A DNA stretch of 34,676 nucleotides from Candidatus Flavonifractor merdipullorum (GTDB lineage: Bacteria > Bacillota > Clostridia > Oscillospirales > Oscillospiraceae): positions 1-34,676 of the forward strand of contig DXGA01000004.1 in assembly GCA_019114165.1 (NCBI GenBank), given 5' to 3'. The position numbers and the translations under genes are program-made. Below, in pieces: positions 14,230 through 21,366 of the stretch. The notes under the pieces were generated by a model, which was not told the DNA's origin, ran no database searches, and was given only the letters and a program-made list of their open reading frames with translations. Position 1 is the stretch's first letter. The number at the start of each line of letters is the position of its first letter.

Positions 14230-14991
14230 TCAGGTCCGGTTCTGTTCCATGACCTCTTTGGCCAGGGCCTCGTAAGCTTCGGCGCCCCGGGAGAGACTGT
14301 CGTAAGCCAGGACGGGCTTGCCGTGGCTGGGGGCTTCGGAGAGCCGGACGTTGCGGGGGATGACGGTGGCATAGACCTGGCCGGGGAAGTGGCGCTTCAC
14401 CTCTTCGGCCACCTGAAGGGAGAGATTGGTGCGTCCGTCGAACATGGTCAGCACCACGCCCTCCATGGCGATGCGGGGATTGAGGGAGCGCTTGACGATG
14501 CGCACGGTGGACAGCAGATCGCTGAGCCCTTCCAGGGCGTAATATTCGCACTGGACGGGGACCATGATGGTGTCGGCGGCACACAGGGCGTTGAGGGTGA
14601 GCAGCTCCAGAGAAGGGGGGCAGTCCACAAAGATGTAATCATACCGGTCGCACAGAGGAGACAGAACGTCCCGCAGACGGTATTCCCGCTTGTCCAGGCC
14701 GATCATCTCAATGGACGCGCCGGCCAGGGCTTTATTGGAGGGGAGGACATCTGCGTACTCGGTGGAGACAATGGCGCGGCTTACGTCGGCGTCGTTGATA
14801 AGCACGTCGTAGACGTTGGGGGAGGCGGTGACCTTGTCCACGCCGAAGCCGGAGGTGGTGTTTGCCTGGGGGTCAAAGTCGCAGACCAGCACCCGTGCGC
14901 CCAGTTTGGTGAGAGCGGCGGCCAGATTGACGCAGGTGGTGGTCTTGCCTACGCCGCCCTTTTGGTTGACGATTGCAATGGTTTTAGCCAT
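14230..14991 (-). CDS. soj: Chromosome-partitioning ATPase ParA (Soj)
   Basis: 253 aa from the ATG at 14989-14991 (MAKTIAIVNQ). Deviant Walker A KGGVGKTT (11-18), DFDPQANTTSGFG (about 39-51), Walker B-like YIFVDCPPSLELLTLNAL, and VIPRNVRLSEAPSHGKPV, all standard for Soj/ParA. In Firmicutes Soj dimers bind DNA, influence DnaA, and are released from DNA by ParB. Upstream codons MEKGRCT are in frame but lie in the ribosome-site region. It forms one unit with parB; noc lies upstream on the same strand, 355 bp away. Confidence 0.96.
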   Translation of the reverse strand: MAKTIAIVNQKGGVGKTTTCVNLAAALTKLGARVLVCDFDPQANTTSGFGVDKVTASPNVYDVLINDADVSRAIVSTEYADVLPSNKALAGASIEMIGLDKREYRLRDVLSPLCDRYDYIFVDCPPSLELLTLNALCAADTIMVPVQCEYYALEGLSDLLSTVRIVKRSLNPRIAMEGVVLTMFDGRTNLSLQVAEEVKRHFPGQVYATVIPRNVRLSEAPSHGKPVLAYDSLSRGAEAYEALAKEVMEQNRT

Positions 14992-15076
14992 AGTACACCT
15001 GCCTTTTTCCAAAAGGAAAGATGAAAACCTGTCGAGGTTACCATGCTATTATAATGCGGCACTCCCTGCAATTCAA

Positions 15077-15142
15077 CCTTCTTTCTTTTGAAAAAGAAAG
15101 AAGGCAAAGAAAACTTTCATCTGGCGCGCTTTGCGCGCCTCC
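15077..15142 (+). repeat. Dispersed hairpin repeat, copy C
   Basis: A 28-nt hairpin (15077-15104; stem begins CCTTCTTTC, closes GAAAGAAGG) is followed by GCAAAGAAAACTTTCATCTG and GGCGCGC-TTT-GCGCGCC. Compared with copy A the stem has A-T changed to T-A on both arms, so pairing is kept. A degenerate second copy follows (about 15150-15235: AGAGAAAACTTTTATTTGG, CCTTCTTTTT). It lies in the noc-soj gap. Confidence 0.85.
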
Positions 15143-15244
15143 CATTTTTTGATAGGTTGGAGCAAAAAATAAGAGAAAACTTTTATTTGGCGTGCTCTAT
15201 GTACCTTCTTTTTTTTTGGAAAAGAGCTGCAAAAACGAGAGGGA

Positions 15245-15260
15245 TGTTTCACGTGAAACA
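15245..15260. other. parS site 2
   Basis: A perfect TGTTTCACGTGAAACA palindrome, extended by flanking GGA/TCC to 22 bp (15242-15263). It lies between noc and soj. Confidence 0.95.
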
Positions 15261-15286
15261 TCCGGATGGGGCCGGTGGATGTTTTA

Positions 15287-15302
15287 TGTTTCACGTGAAA
15301 CA
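15287..15302. other. parS site 3
   Basis: A perfect TGTTTCACGTGAAACA palindrome, extended by A/T to 18 bp. Its centre is exactly 42 bp from that of site 2, four turns of B-DNA, so the two sites face the same side of the helix. Confidence 0.95.
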
Positions 15303-15346
15303 TGGGAAACAAAAAGAGAGCGCCGGGTGTTGACCCGACGCCGTGC

Positions 15347-16180
15347 TCAGCCCTCCTTTCGGTTGGACCGGTTTGGAATGTGGATGGTAAGTAAGATCTC
15401 TTCGTCTGAGTCCTGCCGGTCGCACTGGGCATTGACGCCTGCGTCCTTCATCAGCGCCAGCCCCCGGGTAACGGCGTTGAGAAAGAGCCGCACATCCTTG
15501 AGGAGCACCCGGGGCTTGGCCCGGACTTTGGACGGCGGCGGCGCTTTGGGGTGGAGGAGTTCTTCCACCAGCGCCTCGGTGCGGGAGACGGTCAGTTCCT
15601 CTTCCACCACCTGCTTTGCCGCCTGTCGCTGGAGGTCCGGCTGATTGAGCCGGAGCAGCGCCCGGGCGTGGCGCTCGGAGCAGCCGTGATCCCGCAGCAG
15701 AGCCAGCACGTCCTCCGGCAGGCGGAGGAGCCGGAGCTTATTGGCCACCGCCGACTGGGACTTGCCCAAACGCCGGGCGGCTTCCTCCTGAGAAAGGCCG
15801 TAGGCGTCGATGAGACGGCGGAGGGCGGAAGCCTCTTCCACAAAGTCCAGATCTCTCCGCTGGAGGTTTTCGATCAGGGCCAGCAGAGAGGACCCCTCCT
15901 CGTCCACGCCCACCAGCAGGCAGGGGACTTCCTCCAGCCCTGCCAGACGGGCGGCCCGCAAGCGGCGTTCTCCGGCGATCAGTTCATATCCGCCCGACAG
16001 GGTGCGGCGCACGCTCAGCGGCTGGAGAATACCATGGCGTCCGATGGACTGGGCCAGTTCTTCCAGCGCGTCGGGCGCAAAGGTGCGGCGGGGCTGATTG
16101 GGGTTGGGCTGGATGGCGTCAACCGGCAGAAACAGCACCTTGCTCCGCTCGTATAACCCCTTTGTTCGCCCCAGAATCAT
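15347..16180 (-). CDS. noc: Nucleoid occlusion protein Noc (ParB paralogue)
   Basis: 277 aa from the ATG at 16178-16180, with AGGAGGG 6 nt upstream; an in-frame extension to 16222 lacks such a site. ParB fold: GERRLRA (70-76), ENLQRRDLDF (104-113), HTH with GKSQSAVANKLRLL (139-152) and CSERHARALL (167-176). The Gln after GKS, the Lys in ANK and the Arg in ERHAR follow the B. subtilis Noc pattern (GKSQSTIANK, ERHARAL) rather than ParB. Known Noc binds its own sites and the membrane and keeps the division ring off the nucleoid. The short N terminus before the CTP domain (MILGRTKGLYERSK) could be the membrane helix. No exact ATTTCCCGGGAAAT site was noticed in the window. Confidence 0.88.
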   Translation of the reverse strand: MILGRTKGLYERSKVLFLPVDAIQPNPNQPRRTFAPDALEELAQSIGRHGILQPLSVRRTLSGGYELIAGERRLRAARLAGLEEVPCLLVGVDEEGSSLLALIENLQRRDLDFVEEASALRRLIDAYGLSQEEAARRLGKSQSAVANKLRLLRLPEDVLALLRDHGCSERHARALLRLNQPDLQRQAAKQVVEEELTVSRTEALVEELLHPKAPPPSKVRAKPRVLLKDVRLFLNAVTRGLALMKDAGVNAQCDRQDSDEEILLTIHIPNRSNRKEG

Positions 16181-16465
16181 GTATGACCCTCCTTTTCTGT
16201 TGGGATAACCATATTTTACCACAACGGCCCGGGAAGCAACGGGAAAGCCGTCGGCACAGTTGAAGATAAGAGATAAAAGATAAGAGATAAGAGATAGGGA
16301 AGCAGTCCTTTATCTGGGCTTGGCAGTATGTACGGGAGCGGGCGCCAGGTATTCTTCCACCCCGTAGGGGCGACCCTTGTGGTCGCCCGCCGGTTCACGG
16401 ACCACTCCCGAAAGAGAGAAGGTCCCGGACCAGCGGTCCGGGACCAGATGGAAGCTGCTGCTTTT
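16181..16465. repeat. Intergenic repeat cluster
   Basis: No gene. It contains AGATAAGAG/AGATAAAAG-type tandem repeats (about 16263-16297), a REP-like palindrome GGGCGACC-CTTGT-GGTCGCCC (about 16369-16389) of a kind common in this bacterial group, and a perfect 11-bp hairpin GGTCCCGGACC-AGC-GGTCCGGGACC (16421-16445). A noc promoter should lie near 16200-16240; TAAAAT is present but no clear -35. Confidence 0.7.
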
Positions 16466-16594
16466 CAGGACTTGCAAGACGAGCGAACCAAGCGCTTGAT
16501 GGAAGCTTTTTTGCCGTCCGAGTCTGCACAGACTGCCAAACGAGCGCTTGATGGAAGCTTTCTTTGCCTACTTTCTTTCTCGAAAGAAAGTAGG
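16466..16594 (-). repeat. Dispersed hairpin repeat, copy D (long form)
   Basis: On the minus strand, a 28-nt hairpin (16567-16594, CCTACTTTCTTTC arms) starts on the base after the yitT stop codon. It is followed by GGCAAAGAAAGCTTCCATC, AAGCGCTCGTTTGG, and a second unit GGACGGCAAAAAAGCTTCCA with AAGCGCTTGGTTCG. It aligns with copy E over about 120 bp. Confidence 0.88.
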
Positions 16595-17464
16595 TTAGGC
16601 GCGGAGGAAGCCTTTTCCGAAGATTTCGCTGGAATTGGCGATGATGAAGAAGGCGGAGGGGTCCTTTTCCTTGAGAAAACGGCGGAGGGTGACGGCCTGT
16701 CCGCGGGAGAGGGCGGTGAGGATGATCCAGTGCTCCTCGTGGGTGTAGGCGCCTTCCCCCTTCCAGATGGTAGCGCCCCGGCCCAGGGTGTGGGTGATAT
16801 ATTCGCTGGTGACGGAGGGCCGGGAGGTGATGATGAAGAAATTCTTTCTCCGGTTGAGAGACTCAATGACGCTGTCCACCAGTACCGACTTGAGGACCAG
16901 ACCCAGGATGGAGAACAGGCCGGTCTCCACGTCGAAGATGAGGAAGGTGGCGGCGGCGATGAGCACGTCGGAGAGAAGCAGCGCCCGGCCCACATCAAGG
17001 CCGGTGTACTTTTTGAGGATCATGGCGATGATGTCGGTGCCGCCGGAAGAGGCGTCGATGTTAAAGAGAATGGCAGAGCCAAGGGCGGGAAAGATGACCG
17101 CGAAGAAGAGCTCCAGCACCTTTTCATCGGTGAGGGGTCCCGACATGGGGCAGATCCACTGGAAGAGCTGGACAACGCCGGAATAGAGAAAGGAACAGTA
17201 CACCGTCTTCAGACCAAAGCCCTTGTTGAGCATGGCAAAGCCCAGGAAGAGAAAGAGGGTATTGATGATACCGTTGTAGGCCGAAGCGGTGAGCCAGGGA
17301 AAGGCCCGGATGGTCAGCGGCTCCAGAATGACCGCCAGACCAGACACGCCGCCCATGGAGAAGTTGTTGGGGAACTTGAAGAAATAAACGCCGATGGCCA
17401 CCAGTACGGTGCCCAGGGTCATGAGCAGGAATTCACGCAGCAGCGCGCCTGATTTTGCTTTCAT
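16595..17464 (-). CDS. YitT-family membrane protein
   Basis: 289 aa. About six hydrophobic segments between residues 10 and 200, with FPNNFSMGGVSGLAVIL (about 31-47) and IDASSGGTDIIAMIL (about 135-150), are the hallmarks of the YitT/DUF161 region. A soluble C-terminal DUF2179-like domain (about 205-289, NFFIITSRPSVTSEYITHTLGRGATIWKG) follows. Transport function is suspected in the family but not established. The ATG at 17462-17464 has AGAGGTG upstream. It is 27 nt after the SLH-GH18 gene and probably in the same transcript. Its stop is followed without spacing by a repeat hairpin. Confidence 0.88.
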   Translation of the reverse strand: MKAKSGALLREFLLMTLGTVLVAIGVYFFKFPNNFSMGGVSGLAVILEPLTIRAFPWLTASAYNGIINTLFLFLGFAMLNKGFGLKTVYCSFLYSGVVQLFQWICPMSGPLTDEKVLELFFAVIFPALGSAILFNIDASSGGTDIIAMILKKYTGLDVGRALLLSDVLIAAATFLIFDVETGLFSILGLVLKSVLVDSVIESLNRRKNFFIITSRPSVTSEYITHTLGRGATIWKGEGAYTHEEHWIILTALSRGQAVTLRRFLKEKDPSAFFIIANSSEIFGKGFLRA

Positions 17465-17491
17465 AGGGGAGACACACCTCTCTCAAAACAG

Positions 17492-19150
17492 TTACCGCTG
17501 GGCCAGGATGGCGCTCCAGAGGTCATAGCTTTCGCTGTTGGGCACGTTGCCCAGCCGCCACAGGGATACGCCGGTGATGCCGAACATCCGGGCCAGGTCC
17601 ATTTTATCGGTGATGCTCCGGGCGCTCTCAAACCAGACCTGATAAAGGGCGCCGCTCTCATCGTGGTAGCGGACATAGGAGCTGCGCACCGACGGCACAT
17701 AGGTTACCTGGGCGTCGCTCTGAGAGAGACGCTGGGTGAGGGTGGCGATGGAAGGCCGGTAATAGACGGCTTCCGCCACGGCTCCGTTTTCGTCCAGCTT
17801 GAAGCCGGTGGTATCCATGGAGAAGGCCAGAGCGATCTTGGAGCGGTCGGCTACGCCGGTATCCGGGTCGGTGATCTCGGTGAGGGCGTCGTAGATCTTG
17901 GAGAAGGGCGTGAGGGCAAAGGCGCTGGTATCGGTGGCGCCCACCTTGATATCGGACTGGGGCGGCCGGTAGTCGTGGGCCATGAGGATGACCTTGTCGC
18001 AGGATTCGCCCAGGGACTTAAAGTCATAGCCGGTGAGATAGGGACCGGGCTGCACGCAGATGTTGAGTTTCTTCCCCGCAGGGAGCGCGGCCCGAAGCTT
18101 TGCGATAAAGGCGGCATAGTCCGCTTTCAGGGGGGATTTCAGACCCTCAAAATCAATGGTCAGTCCGCCGTAATCGTTGGCCAGAGCGGTGAGGGCGGCG
18201 ATGGCCTGATCCTGTCCCGCCTGGGTGGAGAGCATGGCCGCCACCGTGGAAGAGGAGGTGCCGTCGGGCAGGGTCACCGCATCGGAGGCAGAGCCGAAGA
18301 CGCAGATATAATAGGGCGTGTTGTGCTGCTGGAAGTGGGAGAGGGCGGTGGAAGCGCCCTGGGGAATGTTCCAGCCGTTGCCGTTTGCATTGGTGGTGTT
18401 GACCGTCACGCCGCCGTCGGTACTGTACTCCAGCCGGGCCCAGCCCAGAGAGACCCCGTCCATGGAGTCGGTGAGTCCGATCTGGTCATAGGAGCTGACG
18501 GCATAGAAGGCGTGGAGCCAGTCAATGTCGGAGATGTACCGCTCGTAGACCCGGACCAGCATGGCGGCACATTCCGCCCGGGAGGCCGAGTGGTTGGGCT
18601 TGAAATGGAGGGCGCCGTTTTCCTCCACGCCGTTGGTCAGGCCGAACTGCCAGGCCAGGGCGATATAGCCCCGGTTCTCCGAGGCGCTCACGTCGGTAAA
18701 AGGAAGAGAGACGTCCAGCGCGTCGTCGGCCAGATCCTGATAGCCCAGCGCGCGGACCAGCATCACCGCCATCTCCTCCCGGCTGATGGGGTCGGTGGGA
18801 CGGAAAGCGCCGCCTTTATCGATTACACCGTGGGCGGCAGCGGTTTCCACATAGCCATAGCCCCAGTAAGAGGGCGTGCAGTCAATGAAACTGGGGGAAC
18901 TGGGGGTAACGGTCTCCCAGTCAAACATACGGCACAATACCGTCAGGAAAGACGCCCGGTCAATGCTGGCGTCCACCCCGAAGACGCCGCCGCCGGTGCC
19001 CTCCATGAGACCGTAGTCGGTGACTTTGGTGATGTAGGACTGGGCCCAGTGGCCCGATGCGTCGGTATAGCCGGCAGCGCTGGCGGCAGGCAGTGCCGCG
19101 CAGGTCATAACAGCGGCCAGCAGCGCCGCCGCGATGGAACGATACTTCAA
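17492..19150 (-). CDS. SLH-domain surface protein with GH18-like domain
   Basis: 552 aa. Signal peptide (1-26, ending AASAA). Three SLH segments: YTDASGHWAQSYITK (about 28-42 onward), FIDCTPSYWGYGYVETAAAHGVIDKGGAFRPTDPISREEM, and FTDVSASENRGYIALAWQFGLTNGV...NHSASRAECAAML (to about 200). The C-terminal 330 residues match a GH18 barrel of the spore-coat/cell-wall type: YGGLTIDFEGL holds the catalytic Glu and the Asp two before it, but the two earlier Asp positions of the DGxDxDxE motif are Gly and Thr. Hydrolysis of chitin or peptidoglycan sugars is plausible but may be weakened. The start is TTG (19148-19150) with AGGAGG 9 nt upstream. Confidence 0.88.
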   Translation of the reverse strand: MKYRSIAAALLAAVMTCAALPAASAAGYTDASGHWAQSYITKVTDYGLMEGTGGGVFGVDASIDRASFLTVLCRMFDWETVTPSSPSFIDCTPSYWGYGYVETAAAHGVIDKGGAFRPTDPISREEMAVMLVRALGYQDLADDALDVSLPFTDVSASENRGYIALAWQFGLTNGVEENGALHFKPNHSASRAECAAMLVRVYERYISDIDWLHAFYAVSSYDQIGLTDSMDGVSLGWARLEYSTDGGVTVNTTNANGNGWNIPQGASTALSHFQQHNTPYYICVFGSASDAVTLPDGTSSSTVAAMLSTQAGQDQAIAALTALANDYGGLTIDFEGLKSPLKADYAAFIAKLRAALPAGKKLNICVQPGPYLTGYDFKSLGESCDKVILMAHDYRPPQSDIKVGATDTSAFALTPFSKIYDALTEITDPDTGVADRSKIALAFSMDTTGFKLDENGAVAEAVYYRPSIATLTQRLSQSDAQVTYVPSVRSSYVRYHDESGALYQVWFESARSITDKMDLARMFGITGVSLWRLGNVPNSESYDLWSAILAQR

Positions 19151-19176
19151 GATACAAGACCTCCTTCAAAAGGCAC

Positions 19177-19199
19177 AAAAAAAGGGGTTGGAACAACCC
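19177..19199 (-). other. 5'-terminal hairpin with T-run before the SLH-GH18 gene
   Basis: Minus strand GGGTTG-TTC-CAACCC, then C and seven T. Terminator-like, yet it falls at the predicted transcript start of the downstream gene. It could be a 5' stabilising stem or block readthrough from the right. Confidence 0.55.
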
Positions 19200-19201
19200 T
19201 C

Positions 19202-19230
19202 ATTTTAGCAGGAGCGCCGGAGAAACGCAA
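19202..19230 (-). promoter_or_regulatory. Promoter for the SLH-GH18/yitT unit
   Basis: Minus strand TTGCGT (19225-19230), 17 bp, TAAAAT (19202-19207). Correct spacing and direction; divergent from the xpt promoter. Confidence 0.7.
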
Positions 19231-19268
19231 CGTCCTCCGGACCGGGGAAGAAAATTTCCCCACAGGGG

Positions 19269-19297
19269 GTGACGAGCGGCCGCTTTTTTGTTATTAT
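19269..19297 (+). promoter_or_regulatory. Candidate promoter for xpt
   Basis: GTGACG (19269-19274), 17 bp, TATTAT (19292-19297), giving a leader of about 60 nt. No purine riboswitch core is seen in that leader. Confidence 0.6.
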
Positions 19298-19364
19298 AGA
19301 GGTGAATCAGAACATCTGGGCCCAAGGACCCGGAGAAAAATTATGAGATGAGGGATGGGAAGGC

Positions 19365-19940
19365 ATGAAATTGCTGGAAGAGCGTATCCGGAAAGACGGC
19401 ACCATCCGCGGCACTGAGGTGCTGAAGGTGGACCGGTTTCTCAATCATCAGATGGACATCAAGCTCATCAACGAGATCGGCAAGGAATTTTATCGGCTCT
19501 TTGGCGACTGCGGGGTGAATAAGATCCTCACCATTGAGGCCTCCGGAATCGGTATCGCCTGCATCACCGCCCAGTTCTTCGGCGTGCCGGTCATCTTCGC
19601 CAAGAAGAACAAGACCAAAAACATTGCCGGCGACGTGTACACCTCCAAGGTGGAATCCTTCACCCACGGCAAGGTGTACGACATCATCGTGTCCAAGGAG
19701 TTCCTGGGTCCCCAGGACAAAGTGCTCCTCATCGATGATTTCCTGGCCAACGGCAGCGCCCTCCAGGGTCTGATCAATCTGGTGCGCGACGCCGGCGCGG
19801 AGCTGGTGGGCGCGGGCATCTGCGTGGAAAAGGCCTTCCAGCCCGGCGGCGACATGATCCGCGCCATGGGCGTGCGGGTGGAGTCTCTGGCCCGGGTCAA
19901 GGCCATGGACGAGGCCACCGGCCTGCTGGAGTTCTGCTGA
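19365..19940 (+). CDS. xpt: Xanthine phosphoribosyltransferase
   Basis: 191 aa, the usual Xpt length. Converts xanthine and PRPP to XMP for purine salvage. Seen: the N terminus MKLLEERI, FLNHQMDIKL (25-34), ILTIEASGIGIA (54-65), AKKNKTKN, and the PRPP-binding loop VLLIDDFLANGSAL (120-133). ATG at 19365 with GGGAAGG close upstream. It precedes a BMP-type nucleoside importer on the same strand, which fits uptake followed by salvage. In many Firmicutes xpt is controlled by a guanine riboswitch; none was recognised here, so control may be by a protein or shared promoter. Confidence 0.95.
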   Translation: MKLLEERIRKDGTIRGTEVLKVDRFLNHQMDIKLINEIGKEFYRLFGDCGVNKILTIEASGIGIACITAQFFGVPVIFAKKNKTKNIAGDVYTSKVESFTHGKVYDIIVSKEFLGPQDKVLLIDDFLANGSALQGLINLVRDAGAELVGAGICVEKAFQPGGDMIRAMGVRVESLARVKAMDEATGLLEFC

Positions 19941-19954
19941 GCACTGGGAAAACA

Positions 19955-19986
19955 GGGGAGAAGAAGCAATGGTGCGTATTCTCCCC
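19955..19986 (+). terminator. Weak terminator or processing hairpin after xpt
   Basis: An 8-bp stem GGGGAGAA / TTCTCCCC with a 16-nt loop, then only TTT. A second palindrome ACAGCGC-CAT-GCGCTGT follows (about 20003-20019). It probably causes partial termination between xpt and the transporter. Confidence 0.45.
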
Positions 19987-20068
19987 TTTCCTATGGCTAT
20001 GACAGCGCCATGCGCTGTTTGGCATAGAAGGAAACGGAAGCAATGGTATGTTCAAAGGAGGAACAACG

Positions 20069-21280
20069 ATGAAGAAACGGATTTTTGCTCTGCTGCTGGC
20101 AGGCGCGATGATCTTCGGCCTGGCCGCCTGCTCCAACGGCGACACCAAGACCAGCACCACCCCTGACAGTCAGACCAGCACCACCCCCGATGACGGCGGC
20201 GCCACCGGCGGCATCGCCAAGGAAGAGCTGAAGGTGGGCTTCGTCCACGTGGGCGACGAGAGCGACATGGGCTACACCTACAACATGGTCCAGGGCGTCA
20301 AGGAGATGCAGGAGAATCTGGGCCTCTCCGATGACCAGATCGTCACCAAGTACAACGTTACCGAGGACGACGCCTGCGCCGACGCCCTCAACGAGCTGCT
20401 GGACGCCGAGTGTGACATCATCATTGCCACCAGCTTCGGCTTTGGCCCCTATGTGGTGCAGGCTGCCCGGGATAACCCGGAGGTCCAGTTCTGCCACCTG
20501 ACCGGCACCGACGCCGCTTCCTCCGGCCTGTCCAACCTGCATAACGCCTTCGCCGACATCTACCAGGGCCGCTATCTGGCCGGTATCGTGGCCGGTATGA
20601 AGAGCCTGGAGACCGGCAACAACAAGCTGGGCTATGTGGGCGCTTACCCCTATGCCGAGGTCATCTCCGGCTACACCGCCTTCTATCTGGGCGCTAAGAG
20701 CGTCAACCCCGACGTGACCATGGACGTCATCTACACCAACACCTGGAACGACGCCTCCCTGGAGAGCCAGACCGCCCAGGCCCTCATTGACCGTGGCTGC
20801 GGCATCGTGAGCCAGCACTCCGACTCCACCGGTCCCGCCACCACCGCTGAGGCCGCCGGCGCCTTCCAGGTGGGCTACAACTCCGACATGATCTCCGCCG
20901 CGCCCGGCGCGTCCCTCATCTCCACCCGCATCGACTGGGGCATCTACTTCACCGAGGCGGTGCAGGCCATGATCGACGGCACCGAGATCCCCGCCGACTG
21001 GTGTAAGGGCTACGGCGACGGCGCCGTGGTCATGACCGCCCTCAACGAGGACATTGCCGCCGAGGGCACCGCCGAAGCGCTGGAGAAGGCCGAGGCCGGT
21101 CTGGCTGACGGCAGCATTCAGGTCTTTGCCGGTCCGCTTACCGGCACCAACGCCGCTGGCGACGAGCTGAATCTGGCCGAGGGCGAAGCCTTCGTGGAGA
21201 GCGACGTGGCGGGCGGCAAGACCAGCGCCCCCTACTTCGACTACATCGTGGACGGAATCACCGTGGTGGGCGAGCAGTAA
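20069..21280 (+). CDS. BMP-family nucleoside-binding lipoprotein
   Basis: 403 aa. Lipoprotein signal with lipobox LAAC (Cys21) and a Thr/Ser/Asp-rich linker (22-45). The rest is the PnrA/BmpA substrate-binding fold: ELKVGFVHVGDESDMGYTYNMVQGV, IIIATSFGFGPYVVQAA, NKLGYVGAYPYAEVISGYTAFYLGAKSVNP, and VSQHSDSTG. Known members bind purine nucleosides outside the membrane and hand them to the ABC importer. ATG at 20069 with AAAGGAGG upstream. Codon use is strongly C-ending, as expected for an abundant protein, and a strong terminator follows it inside the operon, which should keep its level above that of the membrane parts. Confidence 0.94.
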   Translation: MKKRIFALLLAGAMIFGLAACSNGDTKTSTTPDSQTSTTPDDGGATGGIAKEELKVGFVHVGDESDMGYTYNMVQGVKEMQENLGLSDDQIVTKYNVTEDDACADALNELLDAECDIIIATSFGFGPYVVQAARDNPEVQFCHLTGTDAASSGLSNLHNAFADIYQGRYLAGIVAGMKSLETGNNKLGYVGAYPYAEVISGYTAFYLGAKSVNPDVTMDVIYTNTWNDASLESQTAQALIDRGCGIVSQHSDSTGPATTAEAAGAFQVGYNSDMISAAPGASLISTRIDWGIYFTEAVQAMIDGTEIPADWCKGYGDGAVVMTALNEDIAAEGTAEALEKAEAGLADGSIQVFAGPLTGTNAAGDELNLAEGEAFVESDVAGGKTSAPYFDYIVDGITVVGEQ

Positions 21281-21301
21281 ACCCATATCCATCATAACCC
21301 C

Positions 21302-21340
21302 GGGCGGGGCCGCGGCTTCCCGCGGTCCCGCCCCTTTTTT
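21302..21340 (+). terminator. Intra-operon terminator between binding protein and ATPase
   Basis: A 14-bp, almost all G-C stem (21302-21315 with 21320-21333, CTTC loop) followed by C and six T. Classical intrinsic terminator shape in the 86-bp gap; partial readthrough must feed the downstream genes, since no promoter is evident. Confidence 0.88.
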
Positions 21341-21366
21341 GGTATTTCAAAGAGAGAGGTGAGCCT

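Noticed and set aside
15077-15142. Intrinsic terminator for soj/noc
   Set aside because: The hairpin is AT-rich with no T-run after it and belongs to the dispersed repeat family.
19304-19364. Purine riboswitch before xpt
   Set aside because: The leader is only about 60 nt and lacks the conserved purine aptamer core; only a small G/C hairpin is present.
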